Source: Avena insularis (taxonomy: Eukaryota; Streptophyta; Magnoliopsida; Poales; Poaceae). From it: DNA of 64,000 nucleotides. Location: assembly GCA_023614405.1 (NCBI GenBank), contig CM042685.1, positions 91,378,684 through 91,442,683 of the forward strand, given 5' to 3'. The notes beneath the pieces are model-generated. The model saw only the letters and a program-made list of their open reading frames with translations, was not told where the DNA came from and ran no database searches. How positions within the stretch are numbered: position 1 is the stretch's first letter; each line of letters opens with the position of its first letter. Of the stretch, positions 44,204 through 57,449 are shown one piece after another. The position numbers and the translations under genes were made by a program.

Positions 44204-46903
44204 CATGTGCAGTGGCGGCGGCTCCAACGTACCTGCAGGGGAGGGAAGGATAGGGGTGTAGGTCAGGGGTATTAGAGCAAGGAGGGGTCGCATGCAAGGG
44301 GAAGGGAGTAGAGGGCACACTGGGCTCGAGCTCTCCCATGGCCGAGAGTGCCATTTTATTCTATCCTCGAGCATGGTAGAGCAAGGGGGAGAGAGGGGAG
44401 CTCGGGGTGCTACGTGGAGAGGATAGGGGGCAATTGAGCCAGGGGAGGGGCGCTGCACTAGCCTGTGGCCTTATAAACCGAGGGAGGAGGGTGTATGATG
44501 GACATGGTCCATGGGGGAGTTTGAGGAGGGAGCTGGCCATCCATTGGGCAGGACGGGTGGTGGAGAGGTGTTGTGGGGTACTGTGTCGAGCAAGGAGTGG
44601 TGGACAAGGGTGGTGTGGCTGCTGCCTGTTTAAAAGCCAAGATACATCAAGATATGCCTCTCTCTCACTTTCCTAAGGGCACAAGGGAAAAAAGAGGGAT
44701 CATAGCTACAGTGCACACGGCCAGTACTGACTGGGGGTGTGGTGGAGTAATGCTGGACAAGATTTGAGGATAGTTGATTAGGGTTTAGTTCATGAGTTTC
44801 CATCTTTACTAATTAGGCCAATTTGATGCTTGTGAAGCATGTATGAAAATTTGGTCTTGGCAAGGTGGTGGAAGGGTACTAGTGGATAGATTATGTCATG
44901 AAACTTCCATGGGAATTATTTGAGATTTTTCAAAGGCTTTAAGGTCCACTTAAAAAAAAATATCCCAAAAGTGCAGGAATGATTTTTAGATGCGCATTTG
45001 ATATTTTTACATTGGACAGGGTTGGTTTTTGATGTGAGATGGTCTTAAATACCATAACACACATTGGATAATTTTATTTAAATTTATTGAGGTGGGAAAG
45101 TATTTTTAGGGAATTAATTATTGTTTCTACCTTTTAAGAAAAAAGGCAAAAAGAAATAATAAAGGATCTCAAAAATATTTATTTTTGAGTTTGAGGGATA
45201 GGGTATGAGGTTGAGAACTCAAATATGCATTGAGTTGGCAAAGTGGTTTGGATAAAAACCAACTTGCCTTTATAGACAGAAATTTTAGGGTTTTGCCAGA
45301 AAAAGAATTTAAATAGCTTAAGGCTCCAAATAACTATGGAAATTATTTGGCAAAATATTATATCCAAAGTATATGATTTAGAATTGATTCATACATCCTT
45401 GTCCACTTGGGTTTAAGGATTTTTGGGGAAATGGGAGGAAACTAGATTTTTGGGGATCTAGGGCTTTGTTATTTTCATGCCACCAAAACATGGTTATATT
45501 TGTGAGCTCAGAGACCACCTTGGTACAAGGGTATATGGATAGATATACCAAGTCATATAGATGATCATGGAAGCAAGAGTTGGGATTGGTTGGATTTTAG
45601 GTGGTGTAGGAGTAATGGCAAACTTTGATGAAAATAAGGCTAACATAGCAGGATTGTCCTGATGCCAAATAAACCAGGTGGGTTTAAGATGCACAAGGTT
45701 CCAAAGGAAACAAGTGAAATAGGGTTTGATAAGCCATGGTTATTATATCATAACCATGAAAAGAGTTGGTAAAGGGGTGGTGAGCTTCTGCCAAACTAGG
45801 CAAGATGATAAGATTTGCAGAGAAGATTATTATCTTGACTACAAAACCATCAGGGATGAGTGGGAATTAGAATGGATTATCCAAGGGCAATAGTGGAATT
45901 TGGTGGTACTAATGATGTACTACAAGATGGTTCAAATAGATTCTCAATAATTCACATGGGTTGGAAAAGGTAGAGCTCCAAAGATTGAATCTGGGAATGA
46001 AATCTAGACAGCCATTTTGGCAGATTTGGGGATTTTGACTAGTATGCAAGAGGAAATCATTTGAGAGGGTGGAAAGAGTTTATCCTTCCCATTAAGTGGT
46101 TGATTTTAAGGTATAGCTTGAATAGATGGGATCCATGCTTGGATTGGGTATCCACTGAGTTGGAAACTCTCAGGAGTATCCCTGGATTGATCTGATTAGG
46201 AGTTGAGATGGTCACTTAAGTGGCTTGGGTTGATCCATATTTGGATGCTTGGTTTGAGATTGATGCTCACAAGAATAGGTTGGGTCCTAAGGTATGAGCT
46301 ACTAGATTAGCTCACTCTAGTTCCTAAGGAAATAGGCAATCAGCGGATCAAGGCAATTCATCAGACAACAGATCAAGGCAATTCATCTTATCACTTATCC
46401 AACTATTACTAGGGTTACCATCAAGACTATCTTGAGGTAAGGATGGGTATTTTGAATTGGTTATTATGTGAAGTAAGATAAGGACCATCTTCTTATCTCT
46501 ATGAAGATTTGAGGGAAAACGTATTAATAAAGGTTTTTGGAAATCTAGGGATAAGAGTAGCTGGGAGTTCTGTCTTGAAAACATAAGGAGATTATACTTA
46601 GGTCTCCACAGTTTTGTTAATAGACTAGTAGAGTATTTTGTTGTGTCAAAATTGTCTTGGCTCAGGATTTGAAGTGCCAGAACATTTGAGAATATGAAAG
46701 ATGAGTCAAGACATTTCTTTTTTAAAATAGATTTTTAAACTAGTGTTGAGTTAAGGAGTACCTCACCTAATACACAATCAGTTGCATACACTCAAGCAAA
46801 CAAGTAAGCAAACATTGCAACACTTAGCAAGAAAAAGTTTTTGTTCCCCCTAATTTTTGCCTTCTGGACAACAAATCAGGGTTGCTAAAATTGGGATGTT
46901 ACA
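44204..46903 (-). repeat. LTR of family Y, minus orientation, truncated at left by chromovirus LTR 4
   Basis: Element orientation starts TGTAACATCCCAATTTTAGC at 46903. It is the reverse complement, with divergence, of 49237 to about 51885: shared features include GTAACC...AGTAGTTGGAT near 49710-49735 against 46400-46430, and the GTTTATAAGGCC promoter block. A PPT at 46904-46920 shows that this is a 3' LTR whose internal region lies to the right. Confidence 0.8.
44469..44477 (-). promoter_or_regulatory. TATA box of Y LTR (minus copy)
   Basis: GGTTTATAAGG on the element strand. It is conserved in the plus copy at 51625-51635. Confidence 0.6.
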
Positions 46904-46920
46904 GACCTTTCCCCCTTAAA
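46904..46920 (-). other. Polypurine tract of the Y element
   Basis: TTTAAGGGGGAAAGGTC on the minus strand, adjoining the LTR start. It resembles the chromovirus PPT, so the families are related. Confidence 0.75.
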
Positions 46921-47640
46921 ATAATATTGTCCTGAGATTAGGGAGGAGTAGGGTTGTGGAATAACATCCACTTAGCAATTTCAGCGGCGGAAATACAAGA
47001 TGCTTACAGGTTTTCCAACGGACAAGCGGGGTCAGTTACGGGTCAGAGCTGACTGGCTTCTGATTGAGCTGTTTAGATTAGGAAAATGGAAAAGATGCAG
47101 TGTTTTCCCCTTAGGACGATTCCAGGTAGGTTTAGCGTGGACAGAATACTTCCTTCTCGAGGCGAGACAGTGAGTTGTGCCTTCTTCAATACTTTACCGC
47201 TGGAGTCAGCTTCTCTGCCTTCTTGGTCTTGAAACGTCGAAAGTGCTGGCTGGGCTATCAAATCTGCGAATGGAGAACTTTCCTGAAGTACCTTCTGATT
47301 CTGGTGAAGTGCCGATTTCCGTTCTTCTTGCAGGGTTGATGATTCGTATTTTGCAAGGGTGGTCATCACTTAACGATAACTAGTGTTCGACTCCAGGGAT
47401 CTATCGGGTTGATTGCGTCTGGATACTCAACGCCAAATGTTGGCAAAAGGGTGACGGGTATGCTCCACACGTCTAACCGACCCGGTATTAACAACATCTT
47501 GCAGAACTCATCATAGTTGTTCTCCACGCGGGTGTTCCTGGCTCGCCCCTCCATCCGGATTGCATAGGGCTCTCCTATCTTCTTCGATGATAAGTCTCTC
47601 AAAGCTTGAGATTCTTTCCCGAACACTTCAAAAAATGCAT
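46921..47640 (-). pseudogene. Internal-region fragment of the Y element with unrecognised ORF pieces
   Basis: Two minus frames, 47366-47626 (86 codons, MFGKESQALRDLSSKKIGEP, GRLDVWSIPVTLLPTFGVEY) and 47073-47369 (98 codons), read like one protein joined by a frameshift. They end about 150 bp before the PPT, where pol normally ends, yet show no integrase or chromodomain wording. The element may be non-autonomous, or carry an extra 3' ORF. The region is cut off near 47640, so size and family remain unknown. Confidence 0.4.
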
Positions 47641-49006
47641 GTGGTTATATAATGTCTCTACCAGCTGTCAATAATTGTGAAATACATTATTAGTTGACCG
47701 AAAAAATGAGCAACAATATTTTGATTTTATTGTTCATAATTAGTACTGTTGGCTTCATATTAAGAACACTTTTCAATGATGCTAGTTTGGTACCAACATT
47801 AGTTATATATTTAGAGTAATTTTTGGGCGAAGAAAACATATGAAAAATGAGGACGCCTTATTCCATGTGATGGATGGAGTATAGTACAATATAAAGATCA
47901 TCTTAGAAAGTACTAAAGTGGAGCAATTTTCTTATCGAGGTACACAAATTCTTAACTCTAGCTAGCATGAATGCCGGTTAAATTAGTATTTCCAAGGTCT
48001 AGGCATCACATTAGTGCAGACCATAATCGACCAGTACAGATACCAAACACCCACGAACAGAAGAACAGACGAACATGATGAGCTCTATCTGCTGTCGATG
48101 CTAGAGATGCATACATATACTTGAAATTTTGGCAAAACTCAGGGTAGGGCGGCAGCTGTCCTAACTTTCTTAGACTAAAGGGACCTCCACCCCTGATTCC
48201 AACCAACCAAAACATGCCGAGTGGCCTCCCAAACCATCATCATTCGTGGATCGATCAATACAAAATATGAACTTATTATTACAGTTCCATAGACCTATCC
48301 CCAGAAATTGCTTGCATGTGTAAAACTGTACTACTAGATGAGAAATACTAGTACTCAACACCAAACCAATATTAACCAACCACCAATAAAAGCTTGACCG
48401 CATCTCATCATCAAGATCAAGGGTTTCGAGGATTATGTACATAATGCACTGCCACCGCGATGTTTGAGGGATGCGACGGATCTATAGATGAGGTTGAAGG
48501 GGCCACCACCTACCACCGACCTGCCTAAGACGAGTACGTTGTGGCGGTGGTGGTCGTCAATGGAGTGAAGCACAATGTCGATAAAAGTAGAGAGACAAGG
48601 ATTGCGTGTGAGAAAGATCTTGAGCTGGGGCTAGGGGTCGGGCAGTTGAGGGATTAAATGCAGCGAGGGAAGACGTATGATGTGGACAAAGAAAACCTTC
48701 GCTTTCCCCACAATATCCACCTATAAGCAAATCGAATGGCCAACAATACAGTACTACTAGACCTACTATAGAAAATTGGGCACGGCAGCTTGAGTGCTTG
48801 AACAGGGAAACATCAAACACATAATACGAAAGTATATTACATGGTGCCTACAAGAAATACTCGATATGATGTTGCAAGTGCTGATACTACAATACAATAT
48901 GAAAGTAGTACATACATAGCATTGTAAATTACATGGTGACTACCACTAGCTATAGAAATGATGTTGTGATTTCTGATAATATTGTTTTCTACATCTTGGT
49001 CAAACT
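47641..49006. other. Low-copy-looking DNA between inverted Y sequences
   Basis: No retrotransposon wording was seen. Frames of 60-90 codons on the minus strand (48006-48215, 48170-48442, 48557-48820) show nothing I recognise. Given the gene-like frame that ends at 49007 on the same strand, this may be its 3' flank. Confidence 0.4.
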
Positions 49007-49236
49007 TCAGAAAGCTCGAGGCACGGTTGGCACAAACAACATTGGCACCTCGAACATTTTCTCCCTATGTTCATCTCCCATGTAGTTAAATGATGGACCT
49101 ATGGAAGACCCCCCATTAACGTGCATGCATATCCAATTTGGAATTGGTTCTGGGCGATGTTGGGAGCGCACGTGTGTAGCAAACACACAGTCTACCTTAA
49201 ACACTAACAGAGATTCGTCAGCATCGGTAGCATTAG
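49007..49236 (-). pseudogene. C-terminal part of an unidentified gene-like frame, cut by the Y insertion
   Basis: Minus-strand frame from the Y boundary to a stop at 49007 reads DADESLLVFKVDCVFATHV, NWICMHVNGGSSIGPSFNY and FEVPMLFVPTVPRAF. It is balanced in composition, non-repetitive and protein-like. The upstream part appears to continue on the far side of Y, ending at about 58251 in HCHVFHRAFDRNDP. I do not recognise the family. It may be a host gene or an ORF of an unknown DNA transposon. The apparent first ten residues of the open frame come from the LTR and are not part of it. Confidence 0.45.
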
Positions 49237-51626
49237 TGTAACATCCCAATTTTATCAACCCTCATCTTTTGTCAAAAAGGCCAAAATGAGGGGGAACAAA
49301 AAGTTTTTCTTATTAAGTGTTGCAATGTTGCTTACTTGTTTGCTTGTGTTCATACATCTGATTGTGTACTAGATAATATACTTCTCACCTCAACCCTTGT
49401 TGACAAAAGCTATTTTACAAAAGAGATGTCATCTTTCATATTCTCAAATATTCTGGCATTTCAAACCTGATCCAAGATGATTTTTATACAACAAATTATT
49501 TTACTAGTTCTATTAACAAAATTATGGAGACATATATATAATCTCCTTATGTTTTCAAGACAGAACTTTCAACTACTCTTATCTCTAGGTTTTCCAAACC
49601 CTTTCCTAAAACCTTTTTCATTCTAATCTTGGTAGACATACCAAGAGGTCCTTATCTAAATTCAAAACCACAACCTTTTCAAAACACCCATGCTTACCTC
49701 AAGCTAGGCTTGATGGTAACCTTAGTAGTAGTTGGATGAGCTTGATAAGATGAATTGCCTTGATCTGCTGATTGCCTTGTTTGCTTAGGAACTAGAGTGA
49801 GATAACCTATGATCTCATCATTTAGGATCAAGCTAAATCAAGAGTACAATTCCTCAGAAAACCTCCTAGGTTTGATCTCATTGCTAGCCACTAAAGTGAC
49901 CATCTCATCTCCTAATCATATCAATCCAAGGAAAATCCATTTTGATAATTTCCAACTCAGTGAAGACCCAAAATAAGCATGGATCCTATCTACTTAATTA
50001 ACCCTTCAACATCATCTCCTTGATCATGATTTTGGAACCTAACTTTCTCTCAGATTCATCTACACTTGTAATCTAGCCTAAAACCCTAAATCTGCCAAAA
50101 TGGCTAAGTCTAAAATCCTTATTAGGACTCAATCTTTGAGAATCCACCCATTCTAATCTATGTGCATTCTATAGAATGTACTTGAACCATCTTGTAGTAC
50201 ATCATCAGTACTACCAAATCCCACTCTTCCCCTTGACTAAGCAATTCTGGTTCCCACTCATCCATGATGGTTCTGTAGTCAAGATAATAATCTTTTCTGC
50301 AAATCTTATAATCTTGCCTACTTTGGCAAAAGCTCACATCCTTGTGTTATCTGCCCTTGACCAACTATTTGCATGGTTATGACCTACTAACCATGGTCTA
50401 TCAACCCATATTTCACTTGTTTCCATTGGAGCCATGTGCTTCTTTCACCCTCATGGTTTATTAGGCATCATTACACATCTGCTATGGCAACCTTGTTTTC
50501 AACAAAGTTTGCCTTCACTTATAGATCACCTCAAATACAACCAAGCCAAAATCTTTCTTCCATGATCATCTATGTAACTTGGTATAACTATCCATCTATA
50601 CCTTGTGCCAAGGTGAGCTCTGAGCTCCCTAATCCAACCATGTTTAGGTGACATGAAAATAACAAAACCCTAGATCCTCTAATCATTGTTCTTTTCCAAA
50701 ACAAACCCCCAATTTCTGAACCCAAGGTTTATATTGATGGATAAGACAAGTTTACATTATCTACCATGGATATGATAATGTCCCAAATAATTCCTATAAT
50801 TATTTGGATCCTAAAACTATTTATTTTCCATTTTTGGCAAAACCCTAAAAACTACGTCTATGAAGGAAAGTTTGTTATTCTCCAAATCACTTTGCCAACT
50901 CAATGCACAATTGGGTTCTATATATTTTTGAGATTCCATATTATTTATTTTTGCCCTTTTCTTAATTCGTAGAAACAAGAATAATTGATTAAAAATATTT
51001 TTTATCTAAATAAATTCCAATAAAATTATCCAAAGTGTGTTATGGTTTTTAGAACCATTTCACCTCAAAAACTCACCTTGCCTAATGTAAAAATCTAACT
51101 TTAGCTTCTATAAACTACTTCTGCACTTTCCAAATAAATGATTTTAAATGTACCAAAAATCATATGAAAATCCCAAATAAATTAGATGGGAGTATCTTGA
51201 CCATATCCATATACCAGTTCTCTCTCCCCCATTTGAACAATGCAAATGTTTCAACTTTCTTCACAAGTCTCTTTTTGATCGAATTTTGCAAACCAATCAA
51301 ACTTGGGTCAGACCAACTCCAAACCCCATCCAATCTGGTCCAATACTCCACCACAACACCCAACACACCCCTGGTCATGGACACTATAGCCCTAGCTACT
51401 ATAGCACCCCTCCTCCTTACCCCATGTGATTGAGGGAGAAGAGAAATTTTGTGGCCCTCTTTAATTTGCAAAATATCTTCCCCGCCAACTTAAAACCCCT
51501 CCCCTCTATCTGCTCGTGGCCTAGGCCCCACATCAATCTCTCCATCGCCCATGAGGCCAAATCAACGAGAACCTCCCTCTCCCAAAGATCCCCCTACACT
51601 ATGTCCACCATGGACCTCCCCCTTGG

Positions 51627-51633
51627 TTTATAA
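51627..51633 (+). promoter_or_regulatory. TATA box of Y LTR (plus copy)
   Basis: TTTATAA in GGTTTATAAGGCCCCAGG, matching the minus copy at 44469-44477. Confidence 0.6.
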
Positions 51634-51889
51634 GGCCCCAGGCCAGTACAGCGCCTCTCCCTAGCTCATTTTCCTCCTGCCCTCCTCACTCACCCCTAGA
51701 TCTCCACCCCTTCTTCCTTGCTCCAGCGAGCCCGAGAAATAGAGAGATCAATGCTCTCGGCCTTCTCCCTCTCCTCGAGCTAGGTGCTCTCTCCTCTACG
51801 CACCTCTCTCTGCATGTCACCCTATTGAAACCCTCGCATCCTCCTGCATCTAATCCCCCTCCTTTTTGCTTAGGAACAGCCATAGTCGT

Positions 51890-54879
51890 TGTCACTTCCC
51901 AAATTTTAGATTTGGTCTTGCATATCATTTATATCATTGCATCATACTTTTCCATGCAAAACCGTCGATTGAAAAGAATCGGCGAAACGCTATTTTCAAA
52001 TCCCTATTCTATTTTGCTACGAGGCTCCTGCGGGAGGCTTTAGTAGGACTAGCGTTGTCCACCCTTGTAGCCTAGTGGTTTCGCTCAACCCTTGGCCCTA
52101 GATTGTTCCCCTCGACTTTACAAAACCGTAGGAGCAAGAATCGCTCGATTCGGAGCTCGTACGGAAAAGTTACGGCCGTTTGTTTAAAAGACGGAAAAAT
52201 GGTCCGGATTTCTGGCCGATTTCCGAGTCCGTAACCAACTCCGCGCCGAATCAGCCTAGGATTCCGCGCGAGGGCCACAAAAAGGACCCCACCTGGCCCG
52301 AGCCGCCGCCTCCCACCTCGATACCCGCGCACGCGCCTCGGGAACCGCCCCCTGCCTGCGATCGCCCCGCCGCCGCTTCGCGCCGCGCCGCCGCCCTTCT
52401 CCCGCCCGGCCGATGCGCGCCACCAGCGCCGCCTTCTTTTCTCTCCACCGCGCCGCCTCGGCCCGCGGCCCCGCCGCTGGCGCCGAACCGCACCACCGCC
52501 GCCTGCATCCCGCCTCCCGCCGCCGCGCCACCGCCAGCGCTGCGCCGCGCGCTGCTGCTCCCGCCGCCCTGCGCGTCTTTGCGCCAGCGCCGTTCATTTG
52601 TTGCGCCGCGCGCTTCTGCTGCTGCTACGCCTGGCCTTGTTGCGTTGTCCCCTTGCGCCATACGCCGCCCTACGCGCCGCGCTGCGCGCGCGTCGCGCAG
52701 CGCGCGATCTCGGCCGTCGCGTATCCCTCGCGAGTAACAACATCGCGCCGAATCGATCGCCGCGTCAAAACTCGCCCCGTCGTTTCCTCGCGTCGTTCGT
52801 TCCCGGTAAGCCTGCAGCAACCGTCAGATTTCAGATCAGCGGTTCAGATCGGTCGTTGACTGGTCAGCACCCAGGCGTTGACTAGTCAGACGCCCAGTCA
52901 GCGCCAAATCGGCGAATCGTTGACGATCAATGAACACGATTGGTTAATTTCGTTAATCCTTTTCGTTGACAGATTTCGATAGAAACTTGTAAATTGCGTA
53001 GAAATTAAACCGCTTGGGCAAAAATTGCAAATAAAATATGTGTTGATTCAGTAGTCGTGTAGAATCTCGCTGTACCATTGGTTCAGGCTTTTGCAGCAAG
53101 GTTTAGTACAGTTTAATCAAACTAGTTAGTGGCCTTTTCGGAGTAATTAATTCGTAGAAAAAGATCCGTAGCTCCAAAAATCGCGTATGATATGTCCCTG
53201 GATTCAGTGGAACGAGGGGAATCTCATCGTGAATTAAAAAGATAGGCTTACAGTAAAAACTTCTTCAGAAACTGTCTAGTGGCCTTCTGCAGTGTTTTAA
53301 TTACTCGGGGAGTTTTATAATTCCTTTTCGAGTAATTCCAGTTGGTACTGTTTCTAATCAGCGATTCCTATGCGGTAGAATTTTCCCAAGATTTTACAAA
53401 CAGTATACTACCGGTAGTGAATTATTTGAGTTCTAGCTCCAGTTTTGGGCGCTACTTTTTGCCTAATAGTTTTCCTTGCGCTAAAACTATTTTGCATGCA
53501 TGCAATCAGTAGTATTATTGAATAGGATTATGTGGTGCAGCTGTAGCACCAATTCACTTGCCTTGCATACCTTCATGCATCATATTTGTTGCATATGCTT
53601 GTGGATTGTTTGTTTATGAATGCAATTGTATCGTGTAGAGTGTGACGAGTGCAACGCTTGCTCGCGTGTGGATTGTTCATCCGACCGCTACAACCAAGGC
53701 AAGTAGATGCTACTTTGTTCATGATATCGTCCTACTATTTTCTATGCATTGTCGTGTATTTTGTAGTTGCATATGTAGGATGATACTATCGCTATGCTAT
53801 GTCCTATTATGTGGTAGGGCTTTCCTTGTAGATGAACCACCGTTGGTAGATGTGCTTAGCCATGCTATGTTGAACGAGGGCTGGGTTACATCATTGAGAC
53901 TTGTTTCCAAAAGTATTGGTTTGTGAAAACTAAAACAACTTAATCAATAATTTTTGGTGGTTTCATTGCGGAAAGGCACCCAGGTATCAAGAGAGAATGA
54001 TTGGCTTCTTTATCGTGTAGCTTACGTGTACAACCATGTGCCAATAATGGAATGGGCGGTTGGTTGGACTTAGTAGGTTATGGTGACCCGAACCCGCGTA
54101 TCCAGAGATGTAGAATTTTGGTAGGTTGGACCGGTGCGCGTCGGGATTGGGGAGCTACTTCCCGAACGGTCTCTTCTTGGACTTCTCCCTATCATCACCC
54201 AAAATGAGAGTGATGGTACGAGCTGGGCTGGCCAAGTCACATGGGTAAAGTGTACTAACCTCTGCAGGGTGTATAATCTAATCGATTAGCCGTGTCCCCG
54301 GTTATGGACAACTGAGTTGCTTGATATTGATTCCATGACATGTTTCTCGCTCACTCTAATTTCATAATTGTTTTAATATTGTTTGGTTAACTTAATTGGG
54401 ATCTTTTCAAAGAAAATCAAAAACTGTTTATGAAAGTAGGACAAAGTTATTTGCAAATGCAAGCTAGACACAGCTCCACTTGCCAAATATGCATGTAGAT
54501 GTTAGTACTATTGTCTCCATTACTAGATCTACTTGCCATACATTCCATGTATTGACCCTTCGGGGCTGCTACGTTTCATGTTGCAGGTTATTCCGATTCT
54601 GAGTAATCGATATAGGCCACGGTACTCCACTCGGCACTTGTTCACTTGTGGGCAATTTGAAGAATGGAGGATTTACTTTATTTATGTTGCTACCTGAATA
54701 ATTTGAGCTAGCTTTGGGCTAAGCTTTTATTGTAATAATGGTACTCTGGATCTTCGTTATTCAAGATACACGGATATTTTGCTATGTTATTCATCTTATT
54801 CTATTGTGGGCCAATGAACCGATCCAGTTATTGGCATGTCACATAGAAGCCACGGTTTTTTCAGAACCGGGGAGTTACA
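51890..54879 (+). mobile_element. Solo LTR of family X (2990 bp)
   Basis: Runs from TGTCACTTCCC to GGGGAGTTACA and is flanked by an exact 5-bp duplication GTCGT (51885-51889 and 54880-54884), with no internal region. This is the product of recombination between the two LTRs of a full element. A GC-rich island (52200-52860) may hold promoter and leader. The long open frames there on both strands are composition-driven. Orientation is inferred from the conserved block, which lies in the same relative position as in the other families. Confidence 0.9.
54278..54289. promoter_or_regulatory. Conserved palindrome in X solo LTR
   Basis: CTAATCGATTAG, a perfect palindrome in the block GTAAAGTGTACTAACCTCTG ... 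GTTATGGACAAC. Compared with the chromovirus version (CTATTCGAATAG) two symmetric positions differ and the symmetry is kept. Confidence 0.55.
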
Positions 54880-57437
54880 GTCGTGATGCTGGCGAGCTCC
54901 CGAAGCCTTCCGTTCGGGCACCGTCATGCGAAGAGCTTCCAGGACCCAAAACATCGCGTGCCGCACCTCCCCTGGATCGCCGCGGCACACCAGGCGTCGC
55001 CTCGACGCACCCTCGTCTCCTCCCAATCCCTCTGGTAAGCGCTCCATCCCTTCCCGACGAACCTAGGGTTCCTGCTGGGTCATCCCCGTCGAGATGAAGA
55101 CGACAGCTCCTAGCCGTCGATCTCGAATTACACGGACGGTCCAGATATACCGGTACCGCTTCAGGTTTCCCCTGCCGCTGATAGGCGGGTCCCGCTATGC
55201 GGCCTCGAGTTATCTCCCGCGCATGCCCGTGGACAGCATCCTGGGCCGGCCCGCTGCGGATCCCTTCGGATCTGTTGATTTGGCCCGATAGCCTTTCCCT
55301 CTTTTTTGCTTTAAATCCGTTTTACCATATTTGAAAATTGCCATGTTTGGTTTAAATACCTAATAAAATGGAAAATGACTTAATATGCCTAGACCAAAAT
55401 TTTCCTAGACATACCCATGTCCTGTCCAACATGCAATAACCTTGGATGATCAAAATAATATTTGTAATAAATATATTAAATTCTTTCCCTAGGTGTGTCC
55501 ATTTCACTAAATGTTGATTTATGGGAGATTGGTAAATCCAAATGGGGTAAACCCAAGTTCCTCTAGTTGGTATTGCATGTACATATCTCATGACCTTGGC
55601 CTCATACCAACTTGCTTCCTATTTTGCCATTGGCCAAAATAACAAAAATAGGGAATATCTGCCTTTAGAAAATTCCGTAGGCAAAACAAAAGATGGTTCT
55701 GACCTAATTCCAACTGTCAGTACTTCTATATCATCATATATATAAACACCCAGGAGCTCATGATTTATTGAGCTCTGGATTAATTTTAATGATTTAAACG
55801 TTTCTGCCTAGGGTGTTTTCACAAATAAATTCACCAAGATATTTCTGTGAAACAAAAAAGAGTGATTCCAATTTCTACAGAAAGGTATTTCAAATACCTA
55901 ACATTTGTATTTGGAATTACATAAAAATATCATGTAGTTTAAATCTGGTGAAAAGGACAAATATCATCCATAACTAACTTTGGGATTTTCCTAAGGGCAT
56001 TTTGTTAAATATTTTAAGTTGATTCCAACTCTTAGTGAATCAGTCCAAAAAACCCTACTTAACCATCCAGGGAAATAATTTTTAGAGATCCCGAACTATC
56101 TGGTGAATTATTTTCTCAAACTAGAGTTTTATTCACTAGAAAATTCATTATAAATCAATGGTAATTGATAAAATAGTGATACCACTTTCGTTCATTTGAT
56201 TTTATCAATACCTATATGGTGGTATCATTTTTACACCATGTTATCATACAGAACTTGGACTTGCTCTAAAACCCCTTATCTAGGTAGTTTTGGACTATAA
56301 ATTTAATAGAAAATCCACAAATGCAACCAAAGCATTTCCTTTGTACCCAAAACCAAATACTCATCATCTAATGATGTATAAAATTGTTTTGTATATTTCT
56401 TGTTGTATGCATTGATGCTTTTATGGCTTGTCTTGACTGGTGCATTGCTTGTTTTCTCGATAATGACGGTAGTTGTGATGGTGTGACGCCGAGAAGAAGG
56501 AAACATCAGGTTATTCTTATTATTACTGCTATCGGTATTTTGGAAATCTCTTGAAGAAGCCCAGGGACATAATGCTGATCATAGGAAAGCCACCTTCTTT
56601 CTCCTAAGCCCTTGTCCTATTTTTATACTTATGCATGTTTTATCTCTTTTATTTGAAGTGCATTGGTATTCTGTTTAAATGTTTATATCTAGTAGTGGCT
56701 TGGCTCCTCCAGCTAATACCATTTGTACTATTAAGTACAACCCCTTGATGAAACCTATTTCGCCCCTATTATGGTAGATGGTGTTTTAACACTATAACCC
56801 CTTTGGAAACCCCGTTCTAGCCGAAGTAAACGTATAGGATGGGAAGACCACAGGAAAATGTTTATAAAAAGTTTTATGAGAAAACCTTGGTGAGGTTTGA
56901 CCTACCAAGAGAAGTTTGAGAAATTAAAAATAAAGGTTTTGTTTTACAAAAAGGTTGGAGGAAAAATGTTTACGAAAACACACCCGGTTCTTTGCAGTTT
57001 TAATGCTAGAACAATTAACCAGTGCAACCACATTACTCTAGAATGGGACGGGGCTGGATTTGAAATTTGCTAATCTGGTATGGGAATTATCACGACTACT
57101 TACAAGGGATCATATCCCTCAAATTCCGGGGTTCCTTTATATAAAGGGTCAACTGCGAGGCATTCACCTGGAGGAATTATGAACTGCCCTTGGGAGCAGC
57201 CAGGCGATACTATGAGCCCCTCATTGAAAGTTCTCCTTCTCGAGGAGTCGGTAGGAACTCCAGTTGGTCCGTGGATGCAGACATCCTAGTTTTGAGGGGA
57301 ATAACTCATAGGGCAGGGCCTATACTAGAGTAGAATATGGAGAGTCTTGACCGATTACTTGACCCAGGATCGATGTAGATCAGGGCAGTGTAATCGGCTG
57401 ATGTGGGTAAAGTGTACAACCTCTGCAGAGTGTAAAT

Positions 57438-57449
57438 ATATTCGAATAG
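57438..57449. promoter_or_regulatory. Conserved palindrome in Y
   Basis: ATATTCGAATAG (10-bp core TATTCGAATA symmetric) within GTAAAGTGTACAACCTCTGC and GTCATGGACGGTTG, the same block as in X and the chromovirus. Confidence 0.5.

Noticed and set aside
47641..49006. Small minus-strand genes at 48006-48442 and 48557-48820
   Set aside because: Short, no recognisable motif, in AT-rich DNA, and no second copy for comparison.
52180..52820. Long overlapping open frames on both strands (185 and 189 codons)
   Set aside because: They lie in the GC-rich island of the X solo LTR, consist of alanine/arginine/proline runs, and arise from composition. The other X copy does not keep them.
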